Source of the DNA: Prevotella sp.
GTDB taxonomy: Bacteria > Bacteroidota > Bacteroidia > Bacteroidales > Dysgonomonadaceae
Direction: 5' to 3'
NCBI GenBank assembly: GCA_031271965.1
Contig: JAISUS010000028.1
Span: 372,001 to 436,000 of the forward strand
DNA length: 64,000 nt
Shown: positions 28,862 to 37,132 of the stretch, one piece after another
Numbering within the stretch: position 1 is the first letter of the stretch
How the letters are laid out: each line of letters starts with the position of its first letter
Notes under the pieces: generated by a model
What the model saw: only the letters and a program-made list of their open reading frames with translations
What the model was told of the DNA's origin: nothing
Database searches by the model: none
Program-made: the position numbers and the translations under genes

Positions 28862-30748
28862 TTATTCTATTCCAAGTTTAGCATTAAACGTTCTCAATGT
28901 ATCAAGCACATTGCTTCTTACATTAACAAAATGCTCAATACCCTGCGCCTTAAGATCATCCATACAAGCAGGAGCACCGGCCACAACAAAATGTTCTTTT
29001 CCTGCAATCAATTTGTAAGCTTCCGGAGCATATGTCGCATATTCGTCATCACTTGAACAAAGTACGATGATATCAGCTTTCTTTTCACGAGCTGCTTTCA
29101 CACCAGCTTCAACTGTTTCGAATCCTAAGTTGTCTATAATCTTGTAACCTGCACATGCAAAGAAGTTACTTGAGAACTGTGCACGAGCCAAACGCATACC
29201 AAGATTACCGATAGTAAGCATAAATACTGTTGGTGCACCATGTTTTTCTGTTGCCAGACGAAGAGCTTCAAATGCTGTACCTAAACGGTCTGTCGACAGT
29301 GGCATATAAGGAGTGTCTTTGCCACATCCACAACCACATGCTTCTTTTTCAACAATTTTACCTGAAGCTTGTTCAGTAAAGTTAGGAAACTGGTTAGTAC
29401 CCAACAATACTTCGCGACGAGTAGCAAGTCCTTTAAACCGGCTATCAGCAGAAGCTTTAACCGCTGTTTGAACAGTTCCAGCCTTAAGGGCTTCGTAGAA
29501 TCCTTTTTCATCTATTTCAAGGAATAATTTCCAGGCTTGTTCTGCAATAGATTTTGTCAGATTTTCAATATAGTAAGAACCTGAAGAAGGATCTGTTATT
29601 TTATCAAAATGACATTCTTCTTTCAATAATAATTGTTGGTTACGTGCAATACGTTCTGAGAATTCATCCGAAGTTTTATATGTTTCATCGAATGGACGTA
29701 CAGTAAGAGAGTTAACTCCCGCAATAGTTGCAGACATAGCTTCCGTTTGAGTACGAAGCAAGTTCACATGCGCATCATAAACAGTCTTGTTGAAAGTAGA
29801 AGTCTGAGCATGTGTATATATTTTAGCAGCACAACGACAAACGCCATCCGATGCCTTATTCGGACAATCGTTAGGACAGATTGGATCATAAGCCTCTACT
29901 ATTTCAGCCCACAACCAACGTGCAGCACGGAATTTTGCAATTTCCATAAAATAGTTACCACCAATACCAAAGTTGAATTTAATCTTCTTAGCTACCAATG
30001 TAGGATCTAATCCTGCTTCAACCAATGCACTCAATAATTGATTACCATTAGCCAATGCATAGCCTAATTCCTGATAAATAAATGCTCCACCATCACTCAA
30101 TGCATGAGCATTTACCGCAAGCACGCGGAAACGGGGAAGAGGTGCAGCAGCCTTAACTATCTCAGCGGCTTTTTCAACCCAACCTTCCGCATCACGTCCT
30201 TTTTTCAAAAGAGGTTTAAATGCATCGTAATTAACAGAACCAAAACATTTCATTACATCTGCACCTAACTCCTTGAAGTAATCAACTAAGATTTTAGTCA
30301 ACTCCAATGCTTTACGATGGCACGTGCTGAAATTTAGTTCAACTGCTTCTGGAAAAATACCATTCAGCAAAGTTTTTACGTTCTCCACATTAACATCGTC
30401 TCCATCGATATGAAAACTTAATGAAGTTATACCTTTGTTCAGAACATCCAGAGCTTTTGCATTCGCAGCTTTGAAATCCTTCACATCGATATCCTGACGA
30501 GTGTACCAGTCATTATCTTTTTTGGTACCACGAACGTAAGGAAATTCGCCAGGAAGAGAATCTACAGTCTTAAGACCACCCAGATCCTCGATTCTGTAAA
30601 ATGGGTTGACATTGAACCCTTCGTTTGTTCTCCAAACAAGTTTTTTCTCAAAATCGGCGCCTTTAAGGTCAGCCACAATCTTAGCCATCCACTCATCGGT
30701 CGAAATTTGTGGAAAATCTGAGAAAAGCTTTTCTTTTTGATTAGCCAT
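28862..30748 (-). CDS. mutA: Methylmalonyl-CoA mutase, small subunit
   Basis: A 628-residue non-catalytic partner of MutB. It has the mutase barrel (MEIAKFRAARWLWAEIVEAY) and a C-terminal Rossmann domain (TIGNLGMRLARAQFSSNFFA) without the cobalamin-binding histidine motif, as expected for this subunit. Two cysteine-rich patches stand out: CPNDCPNKASDGVCRC at about residue 290, and ACGCGCGKD near 470. They could bind a metal or be redox-active; I cannot say whether they are general in Bacteroidales. First gene of the mutA-menA-CPBP-mutB operon, with a -7 box about 135 bp upstream. Confidence 0.95.
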   Translation of the reverse strand: MANQKEKLFSDFPQISTDEWMAKIVADLKGADFEKKLVWRTNEGFNVNPFYRIEDLGGLKTVDSLPGEFPYVRGTKKDNDWYTRQDIDVKDFKAANAKALDVLNKGITSLSFHIDGDDVNVENVKTLLNGIFPEAVELNFSTCHRKALELTKILVDYFKELGADVMKCFGSVNYDAFKPLLKKGRDAEGWVEKAAEIVKAAAPLPRFRVLAVNAHALSDGGAFIYQELGYALANGNQLLSALVEAGLDPTLVAKKIKFNFGIGGNYFMEIAKFRAARWLWAEIVEAYDPICPNDCPNKASDGVCRCAAKIYTHAQTSTFNKTVYDAHVNLLRTQTEAMSATIAGVNSLTVRPFDETYKTSDEFSERIARNQQLLLKEECHFDKITDPSSGSYYIENLTKSIAEQAWKLFLEIDEKGFYEALKAGTVQTAVKASADSRFKGLATRREVLLGTNQFPNFTEQASGKIVEKEACGCGCGKDTPYMPLSTDRLGTAFEALRLATEKHGAPTVFMLTIGNLGMRLARAQFSSNFFACAGYKIIDNLGFETVEAGVKAAREKKADIIVLCSSDDEYATYAPEAYKLIAGKEHFVVAGAPACMDDLKAQGIEHFVNVRSNVLDTLRTFNAKLGIE

Positions 30749-30883
30749 GATTAAATTTATTGTTTAATGTATATAGGTTTATTGTATTGATTTTTAGTCG
30801 ATTGTACGGTGGTCAAGTCTTTTAACTGTAACATTATTTATAAGTGCTTAAACTCAATTAGTTATACTTCTTAAAATGCACCA

Positions 30884-30891
30884 CAAAAGTA
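30884..30891 (-). promoter_or_regulatory. -7 box of the mutA operon
   Basis: Reads TACTTTTG on the minus strand, fitting TAnnTTTG. It lies 136 bp before the mutA start. No clear -33 TTTG was seen and no cobalamin riboswitch could be recognised in the leader. Confidence 0.5.
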
Positions 30892-31088
30892 AGTCATTTT
30901 GTTTGCTTACTAAAGTTTTATAGACTAAAATTTCTTATTTAATAAGGGATTATTCACACTTTATCAAAGCCTATGTGTTAAAATGTAAAATACACATATC
31001 AATTTAGTATATTTCAATCATTTTTTATATATTTATGCCATATTACAATTTATGACTTCTAAGGTTAAGGAAATATTGGTGGGGTAAA

Positions 31089-31152
31089 TAATCTGTAAAA
31101 GCTTACAGATTATCCTTTTGTTTTTCTCGAATAATTCTTTCGAGAGTTTTTT
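31089..31152 (+). other. Two adjacent hairpins in an otherwise empty intergenic region
   Basis: The first is a perfect 10-bp inverted repeat, TAATCTGTAA (31089-31098) and TTACAGATTA (31103-31112), with an AAGC loop. The second is TCTCGAA (31125-31131) and TTCGAGA (31139-31145), followed by G and a run of six T's, like a terminator. No upstream plus-strand gene is present to terminate. The pair may belong to a small RNA or to a leader of the methyltransferase gene at 31238. The rest of 30892-31237 is AT-rich and featureless. Confidence 0.5.
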
Positions 31153-31237
31153 CATATTATTTTTTAAAACAACAAATCATGTTTGGTGAGAGGGAATTAC
31201 TATATCCTTTTACTTGATATGACTAAAAGCAAGAATT

Positions 31238-32011
31238 ATGAACGACAAAAATGAATCAATTCACGAATTCGATTTCAACCTAATATGTAAATATTTCAGT
31301 GGTTTAAAACGACAAGGACCTGGAAGTAAAGAAATAACAATCAAGGCTCTGAGCTTTATAGACAACCTTTCTGATAAATCACGCATAGCCGACCTCGGTT
31401 GTGGAACAGGTACGCAGACCTTATTTCTGGCACAAAACACTTCTGGGCAAATTACCGGACTTGACTTATTTCCCGATTTTATCAATATCCTGAATTGCAA
31501 GATAAAGCTGCTAGGTTTGCAAAATAGGGTAAAGGGCATCACCGGCTCAATGGACAACCTACCCTTTCAGGATGAAGAATTAGATCTGATATGGTCGGAA
31601 GGGGCTATTGCCAATATAGGTTTTGAAAAAGGCTTAAATCATTGGAAAGATTTTCTAAAAAAAGACGGTTATATTGCTGTAACATATGAGTCTTGGTATA
31701 CCAATGAACGCCCTGCCGAAATTGAAAAATGGTGGGTTGATGCGGTTCCCGGAATTGCCACAATTGGGCATAATATTTCCATAATGCAAAAAGCAGGTTA
31801 TATTCCTGTCGCGGCATTTACAGTTCCTGAAAATTGCTGGATAGATAATTATTTTATTCCACAAAAAGCACGGCAAGAAGAATTTTTGAAACAACACGCA
31901 GGAGATAAAGCCGTTGAGACTTTTATCGCATTGATGAAACGTGAGGAAGAGCTATATTCAAAATATAAACACTATTATGGCTATGTATTTTATATCGGTA
32001 AAAAAATATAG
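31238..32011 (+). CDS. Class I SAM-dependent methyltransferase
   Basis: A 257-residue Rossmann-fold methyltransferase. Motif I is [17 protein letters not shown] at about residue 50, then [13 protein letters not shown], and [17 protein letters not shown] as motifs II/III. The C-terminal part ([20 protein letters not shown]) is family-specific, with no substrate I can name. It lies 2 bp before an acetyltransferase gene, forming a two-gene unit that ends in a strong terminator. Small-molecule methylation is the likely role. Confidence 0.85.
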   Translation: MNDKNESIHEFDFNLICKYFSGLKRQGPGSKEITIKALSFIDNLSDKSRIADLGCGTGTQTLFLAQNTSGQITGLDLFPDFINILNCKIKLLGLQNRVKGITGSMDNLPFQDEELDLIWSEGAIANIGFEKGLNHWKDFLKKDGYIAVTYESWYTNERPAEIEKWWVDAVPGIATIGHNISIMQKAGYIPVAAFTVPENCWIDNYFIPQKARQEEFLKQHAGDKAVETFIALMKREEELYSKYKHYYGYVFYIGKKI

Positions 32012-32013
32012 AA

Positions 32014-32586
32014 ATGATAATAGAAACCAATCGTTTAAGAATAGTTCCTTTAACAAAAGAGCAATTTCAATTGTTGTTAGTTGGAACAGATAAGATGGAG
32101 CAGGCTTTAGGCCTGGCTCCTTCTTATGAAAGTATGGATGAAAATACCCGGATGGCTATGGAGTATAATTATAAAGAAGTTCTAAAGTATCCGGATCATT
32201 ACATATGGTACACTAATTGGCAGATTATCCTCAAATCCGAAAATAAAGCAATCGGCAGTGCCTGTTTCAAACACAAGCCGGACGAATATGGACAAGTTGA
32301 AATAGGCTATGGAACAGATTCCGGTTATCGCAATCAGGGATATATGACCGAAACTGTTATGGCGTTATCAAAATGGGCTTTGCAACAACCTGACGTAAAC
32401 AGCGTAGTTGCAGAAACATACAAAGACAATGCGGCATCTATCAGTGTTTTAGAGAAATGCGGAATGACCGGGTATAAAACTACAGACACCAATATATGGT
32501 GGAAATTAAGTAAGATTCCGATTTATAAGATAGGGCAGGAAACTGAAAAAGACTATAATGCAACAGGCAGTATCGATTGTCAATAA
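32014..32586 (+). CDS. GNAT-family N-acetyltransferase (RimJ/RimL type)
   Basis: A 190-residue acetyltransferase. Starts IIETNRLRIVPLTKEQFQLL; the acetyl-CoA site lies at about residues 90-115 (VEIGYGTDSGYRNQGYMTE); ENKAIGSACFKH and DNAASISVLEKCGM are typical of RimJ/RimL-like members, which often acetylate amines or antibiotics. Co-transcribed with the methyltransferase. Substrate unknown. Confidence 0.88.
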   Translation: MIIETNRLRIVPLTKEQFQLLLVGTDKMEQALGLAPSYESMDENTRMAMEYNYKEVLKYPDHYIWYTNWQIILKSENKAIGSACFKHKPDEYGQVEIGYGTDSGYRNQGYMTETVMALSKWALQQPDVNSVVAETYKDNAASISVLEKCGMTGYKTTDTNIWWKLSKIPIYKIGQETEKDYNATGSIDCQ

Positions 32587-32620
32587 AGAGAGAGAGCAGG
32601 AATATTCCTGCTCTCTCTTT
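32585..32620. terminator. Strong convergent terminator between the acetyltransferase and ctpA
   Basis: AGAGAGAGCAGGAAT and ATTCCTGCTCTCTCT form a 15-bp stem with essentially no loop, flanked by A's and T's. It serves both converging transcripts. Confidence 0.88.
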
Positions 32621-32639
32621 CTATTATATCTTTCAAATA

Positions 32640-34343
32640 TTATTTATAAGCTCCTTTTCTTATATTTTCAGTTGTTGCTTTATTAGCTTTCAACAACTTT
32701 AATCCTTCTGCGATTGTCTTGTCATCCCGTTGGAATAATGGATAGAAGCCATCGTCTCCAAAAAAGTTGCGAACAACGAATGCTTCCAACTGATTCTTTA
32801 ATAATTTTCGGGCTTCCTCTATCAAATATGGTTGACGGCGAATACCTTTAGAATATGCATATTCAGCAAAATTATCAACAAGAGGTTGATTGGAAAGGTA
32901 TTTTGCCATTTCCTGCCATGTTTTAAAACTATTCAACCTAGCTCTGTTGTCTTCAGTAAATACATATGCATATTCTCTCAGCAATCCTTTGTTGGCAACC
33001 CTTATGTAATATGAATTTACACCCGCAGTATCACGTGGCACAAAAATATCGGATAGAATACCATCGTTTGCGTAGACCGGGCGTCCTCCTAATGTATGGA
33101 ACAATGGCAGATTATCAAGCTTAATACTGTCTTTATTATCAAATTCGCCACGGCTATAACGGTTATATAAATCCAAATTATAATCATCACGATTCCCTCT
33201 CTGATAGGCTTTTTGTATACATCTACCGGATGCTGTATAATATCTGGCTATTGTAAGACGTAATTCCGAGCCATCCTTAAATCTGTATGGAGCTTGTACC
33301 AAACCTTTACCAAAAGAACGACGCCCGACAATCAGCCCTCTGTCATTATCCTGAATGGCCCCTGCAAATATTTCGCTGGATGAGGCACTACCTTCATCTA
33401 CCAAAACTACCAGTTGATTGGTTTTACATGTTCCGGTGTTATCGGCAAAATAATTCTCTCTCGGGTATGTACGTCCTTCGGTATATACAATAAGGTCCCC
33501 ATTTGATAAAAATTCATTTGTCATCATTAGTGCTGCTTCAAGATATCCGCCACTATTTTGCTGGAGGTCTACAATAAAAGATGTACAACCCTGACTTTTC
33601 AACTTAGCGATTGCCGCAATAAATTCATTAAATGTATTGCCTCCAAACTTACTCACCTTTATATAACCATTCTTATCATCGAGCATGTATGATGCATCTA
33701 CGCTTTTCACAGGAACATCAGCTCTTGTAATCACGAAAGGAATCAGTTCTTTTTGTCCGTTTCGTCTTACATTCAATTTGATCTTTGTTCCTTTAGGCCC
33801 TTTCAATGTACTGAAAACCTTATTTTCATTTAATTTCTTTCCTGAAAACAATGTATCATTTACATATACAACCCTATCGCCAGCCTGAATTCCAACTGCT
33901 TCGGATGGCCCTCCCGGTACGGCATTCACTATAGTTAATGTATCGTTCAATATAAGAAATTCGACGCCAATCCCACTAAAGTGGCCATCGAGTTCATTTC
34001 CGCGTTGTTCCATTGTCTTAGCAGGTATATAATCGGAATGGGGATCAAGCCCCATTAATACGGCAGGGATAGCCTCTTCTACCATATCATCGATATTTAC
34101 GGTATCCACATACGCCTTACTAACATAATCGAATATGACGTCCAGCTTATTTTTTCCACCGAACCAACCACGCGTATTGTTAAATATAGAAAATGCATTT
34201 CCTATAAAAATTCCGACAGCGATACTTACCGCTATGCATAACGGCAACCATATGTATATTTTTTTATTTCCAGATGGTTTGTTTTCCTTGTGCACGTCTT
34301 TGATTGTGTCTTGCGCTTTTCGAATCTCCTTCTCGTCTTCCAT
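32640..34343 (-). CDS. Carboxy-terminal processing protease (S41, CtpA-like)
   Basis: A 567-residue protease with one N-terminal membrane anchor (WLPLCIAVSIAVGIFIGNAF, about residues 28-48) and a periplasmic body. A PDZ domain is at about 105-190 (GGPSEAVGIQAGDRVVYV). The catalytic serine lies in DEGSASSSEIFAGAIQD (about 317) and the lysine in GRRSFGKGLVQAP (about 343), the Ser-Lys dyad of tail-specific proteases. The long C-terminal region (about 380-567) is typical of the Bacteroidota. It starts directly after the deaminase stop codon with no gap, so the two are co-transcribed. Confidence 0.93.
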   Translation of the reverse strand: MEDEKEIRKAQDTIKDVHKENKPSGNKKIYIWLPLCIAVSIAVGIFIGNAFSIFNNTRGWFGGKNKLDVIFDYVSKAYVDTVNIDDMVEEAIPAVLMGLDPHSDYIPAKTMEQRGNELDGHFSGIGVEFLILNDTLTIVNAVPGGPSEAVGIQAGDRVVYVNDTLFSGKKLNENKVFSTLKGPKGTKIKLNVRRNGQKELIPFVITRADVPVKSVDASYMLDDKNGYIKVSKFGGNTFNEFIAAIAKLKSQGCTSFIVDLQQNSGGYLEAALMMTNEFLSNGDLIVYTEGRTYPRENYFADNTGTCKTNQLVVLVDEGSASSSEIFAGAIQDNDRGLIVGRRSFGKGLVQAPYRFKDGSELRLTIARYYTASGRCIQKAYQRGNRDDYNLDLYNRYSRGEFDNKDSIKLDNLPLFHTLGGRPVYANDGILSDIFVPRDTAGVNSYYIRVANKGLLREYAYVFTEDNRARLNSFKTWQEMAKYLSNQPLVDNFAEYAYSKGIRRQPYLIEEARKLLKNQLEAFVVRNFFGDDGFYPLFQRDDKTIAEGLKLLKANKATTENIRKGAYK

Positions 34344-34793
34344 CTATTGTTCCAGTTCTTCAGTGTTTGTAATAATGTCTATATATACAACTTCGACCCC
34401 TGCCCTTTCGAGCAACGAAGCTCCGTCCGTACGCCGATATTTTTGAGTATAAACGACTCTCTTTATTCCAGCTTGGATAATAAGTTTAGCACATTCGATA
34501 CACGGTGATGTGGTAACATACATTGTAGCACCCATGCTGCTGTTGTGAGAACAAGCAACTTTTGTTATAGCATTAGCTTCAGCATGCAAAACATATGGTT
34601 TTGTCTCATTATTTTCATCTTCACAGATATTTTCAAATCCTGACGGAGTTCCGTTATAGCCATCCGATATGATCATCTTATCTTTTACAATAAGAGCACC
34701 GACCTTCCTCCGTTTACAATACGAATTTTCAGCCCAGATAGTTGCCATGCGCATATAACGCTCGTCTAACAACCTTTGTTTATCGCCCTCCAT
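34344..34793 (-). CDS. dCMP deaminase-family zinc deaminase
   Basis: A 149-residue cytidine/deoxycytidylate deaminase. Zinc ligands and the catalytic Glu are in VLHAEANAITKVA (H-A-E, about residue 70), and the Cys pair in TTSPCIECAKLI (about 100). CKRRKVGALIVKDKMIISDG matches dCMP deaminases, which supply dUMP for dTMP synthesis. The ctpA gene follows with no gap. The same family includes ComE-like proteins, so deoxycytidylate is the likely but unproven substrate. Confidence 0.9.
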   Translation of the reverse strand: MEGDKQRLLDERYMRMATIWAENSYCKRRKVGALIVKDKMIISDGYNGTPSGFENICEDENNETKPYVLHAEANAITKVACSHNSSMGATMYVTTSPCIECAKLIIQAGIKRVVYTQKYRRTDGASLLERAGVEVVYIDIITNTEELEQ

Positions 34794-34816
34794 TTCAACT
34801 CTTTATTTTTCGTTCA

Positions 34817-34824
34817 CAAAGATA
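34817..34824 (-). promoter_or_regulatory. -7 box of the deaminase-ctpA operon
   Basis: Reads TATCTTTG on the minus strand, 24 bp before the deaminase start. It matches TAnnTTTG; no clear -33 box was seen. Confidence 0.5.
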
Positions 34825-34872
34825 ATGAAAAGTTCACGATTAAAACTATTTACTCCATTTTTATATGCTCCT

Positions 34873-34903
34873 ATTGGGATAAAGAAATATTGGTGTAAAT
34901 TTG
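34873..34903 (+). promoter_or_regulatory. Promoter of the pyrophosphatase operon
   Basis: ATTG (34873-34876), a 19-bp spacer, then TAAATTTG (34896-34903). Good agreement with the Bacteroidales -33/-7 pair, 34 bp before the start codon. Confidence 0.65.
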
Positions 34904-34937
34904 CACTTTATATACAATAATAGGATTTAAAAATAAA

Positions 34938-35558
34938 ATGGAAAATCATAAATTTAAGGCACATCCTTGGCATGGAATAAAAGCCGGAGACAGAGCTCCC
35001 GAATTAGTAACCTGCTTCATCGAGATTGTCCCGACTGATACAGTAAAATATGAAGTGGATAAGGAAACCGGCTACCTGAGTATAGACAGACCTCAAAAAT
35101 ACTCAAATATAATTCCTGCTCTATATGGATTTATACCTCAGACATATAGCGGTGACAGAGTGGCTGAACTTACAAATCTTGAGTTAGGTAGAACAGACAT
35201 AGAAGGGGATAATGACCCTGTAGACATCTGTGTTCTCACCGAAAAAGATATTACCCACGGAGATATAATCGTAAAAGCCCGTCCTATCGGAGGATTCCGC
35301 CTCCTTGATCACAACAAAGCGGATGATAAACTGATAGCAGTACTGGAAAACGATGCTATATACAGCACGTTCAACAGCATAAATGATGTACCTAGTACGG
35401 TGATCGACAGACTGAAACACTATTTTACCACATACAAGGATATACCCGGAGATAAATTTCCTCGTTGTATCCTCACCGAAATATACGACGTTGCAACTGC
35501 ACACGAAATCATCCGCCGGTCTATTGAGGACTATCAGATATATATGGATGGTAAATAA
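34938..35558 (+). CDS. ppa: Inorganic pyrophosphatase, family I
   Basis: A 206-residue soluble enzyme that hydrolyses pyrophosphate and drives biosynthetic reactions. Motifs are YLSIDRPQKYSNIIPALYGF followed by IPQTYSG, and the metal-binding EGDNDPVDICVL, which replaces the common DGDPLDV, as usual in the longer Bacteroidota enzymes. It has its own promoter and overlaps the following phosphoesterase gene by 11 bp. Confidence 0.93.
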   Translation: MENHKFKAHPWHGIKAGDRAPELVTCFIEIVPTDTVKYEVDKETGYLSIDRPQKYSNIIPALYGFIPQTYSGDRVAELTNLELGRTDIEGDNDPVDICVLTEKDITHGDIIVKARPIGGFRLLDHNKADDKLIAVLENDAIYSTFNSINDVPSTVIDRLKHYFTTYKDIPGDKFPRCILTEIYDVATAHEIIRRSIEDYQIYMDGK

Positions 35559-36405
35559 AAAGAGGCTACATGCGATGTTATTTTCCTCGTTTGTATTGAT
35601 ACTGGTAATAAGCTGCGGTTTACTGTATGCATATACAGAAGCCCGGAATATCAAGCTAAAGGAAATGGCTTTTTCGAGTGAAAGTATCCCCGATGCTTTT
35701 GATGGTAAAAAGATTATTTTTATTTCGGATATACATGCAGGAAAATATTTTCCCCGAAAAGATGTGGCCGAACTCGTAAGAAGAATAAACGAAAGAAATC
35801 CGGACATCATTCTGCTTGGAGGAGACAATACCGATAAGAATACGGCCTACTCTACCCCCTTTTTCGAAGAGATAGCCAGGCTAAAAAGTAAGTATGGCAT
35901 ATTTTCCGTATTAGGAAATCATGATTATTGGGAAGATCCGCAACTTATACAAGAAGGTTTAATAAATTGTGGCTTCAATATTTGCGACAACCAATCATAT
36001 TGGATAAAAGAAGGGAATGATAGTATAAAGATAGGAGGCGTAGGTGATTTATGGGAAGATGTTCAAATCATTGAAAATACGACAAATGATGTAAGGCAAG
36101 ACGATTTTTGCATACTTCTGTCTCACAATCCCGATTATATGGAACTTCTTAATACAGATCTGGTAGACCTTATGCTATCAGGCCATACACATGGAGGACA
36201 GGTTACTCTTTTCGGATTATATGCGCCTATCATGCCAAGCACTTTCCATTCCGAATACCTGCAAACCGGGCAAAAATATCGCTATGGTTGGAAAGAAAAG
36301 AATAACACAAAGCTCTATGTGACAACTGGTATCGGTACGGGAAAATTTCCTCTTCGCTTTTTTGCTCAACCTGAAATAGTTGAGATTACACTAAAAAAGA
36401 AATAA
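35548..36405 (+). CDS. Membrane-anchored metallophosphoesterase
   Basis: About 285 residues from the ATG at 35548; an in-frame TTG 19 codons earlier lies deep in ppa and is less likely. An N-terminal helix (MLFSSFVLILVISCGLLYAY) anchors a calcineurin-like domain with FISDIHAGKYF, LGGDNTD, GNHDYWED, LLSHNPDY and MLSGHTHGGQ. It resembles YaeI/YkuE-type proteins, some of which act on lipid-linked pyrophosphates. It overlaps ppa by 11 bp and ends 4 bp from the converging DUF4276 stop codon, with no terminator between. Confidence 0.85.
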   Translation: MVNKKRLHAMLFSSFVLILVISCGLLYAYTEARNIKLKEMAFSSESIPDAFDGKKIIFISDIHAGKYFPRKDVAELVRRINERNPDIILLGGDNTDKNTAYSTPFFEEIARLKSKYGIFSVLGNHDYWEDPQLIQEGLINCGFNICDNQSYWIKEGNDSIKIGGVGDLWEDVQIIENTTNDVRQDDFCILLSHNPDYMELLNTDLVDLMLSGHTHGGQVTLFGLYAPIMPSTFHSEYLQTGQKYRYGWKEKNNTKLYVTTGIGTGKFPLRFFAQPEIVEITLKKK

Positions 36406-36409
36406 GCAA

Positions 36410-37132
36410 TTACTTTTTGTCTTTCTTACAAACTTCAATCGCCTTTATCAGCTTATTCAACGATTCCATTTCGTAGCGGACATTATTACGCATGTGATTA
36501 ATGTCTAATTTATTAACAACACGTTGAGTCTGTCCGTAACGCTTAGTATATGATTTTCCCACCAGCCTGTATATACTATCCAGATCCCTGGCAGGATGCT
36601 CTCTCTCCTCAGCATTAATAGTATACGGGTCGAATCCAAGTCGTTCCCTGATAAAACGTCCTGTCAGACGTTTATCTATTTTTACGTAATGATTTGTTTC
36701 TCCAAGAAACCAAGCTTCTATTTCATGAACTGCTATAATAATATCGAAATACTGTGATTCACTTTTTAACTTGTGAGGTAGAAAACGCAGACCTTTTTCC
36801 AGCTTTTCCAGTTCGTTAATAGGTATAGGATACAGGTCACGAAGCCCTATAATCATCTCATATCCCCTATTCCGCAGATTTACAATATTTTCTATTATCT
36901 CAGATTTAACTCTGTTATCTGCACCACAATCAAAGATCAAGACTTCATACTTCGGGTTACGTGAGAATGAAGAATTGCGCACAATCTCCTGTTTAGGGAT
37001 ATTTACCCCTCCACGAAACTGTTTCTGTATAATATTTATTTGCTGCGTACCGAGGATCTCTCTAATCAGGCGATTTACAAAAATCTGCTCGGTCTGCCCC
37101 TCAACAAAGAAAGCAATTCGTCTTCTCATCAA
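36410..37132 (-). CDS. DUF4276 (TOPRIM-like) protein, partner of the ATPase
   Basis: A 240-residue protein. The N-terminal IAFFVEGQTEQIFVNRLI carries the glutamate of a TOPRIM-like fold. EVLIFDCGADN and MIIGLRDLYP follow at the places where TOPRIM proteins have their acidic residues, though the classical DxD is not evident. IIAVHEIEAWFLGE at about residue 135 is the DUF4276 signature. Its start overlaps the ATPase stop by 4 bp (ATGA), so the two are one unit. The pair resembles OLD-family nucleases split into two proteins, as in PARIS-like or AbiL-like abortive infection systems. The nuclease role is an inference. Confidence 0.75.
   Translation of the reverse strand: MMRRRIAFFVEGQTEQIFVNRLIREILGTQQINIIQKQFRGGVNIPKQEIVRNSSFSRNPKYEVLIFDCGADNRVKSEIIENIVNLRNRGYEMIIGLRDLYPIPINELEKLEKGLRFLPHKLKSESQYFDIIIAVHEIEAWFLGETNHYVKIDKRLTGRFIRERLGFDPYTINAEEREHPARDLDSIYRLVGKSYTKRYGQTQRVVNKLDINHMRNNVRYEMESLNKLIKAIEVCKKDKK

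Noticed and set aside
30749-30900. Cobalamin riboswitch before mutA
   Set aside because: Looked for because MutB needs B12, but no B12-box-like conserved core could be recognised; only a -7 promoter box was found.
35184-35828. 214-codon open frame on the minus strand
   Set aside because: Antisense to ppa and the phosphoesterase, both of which have complete family motifs.
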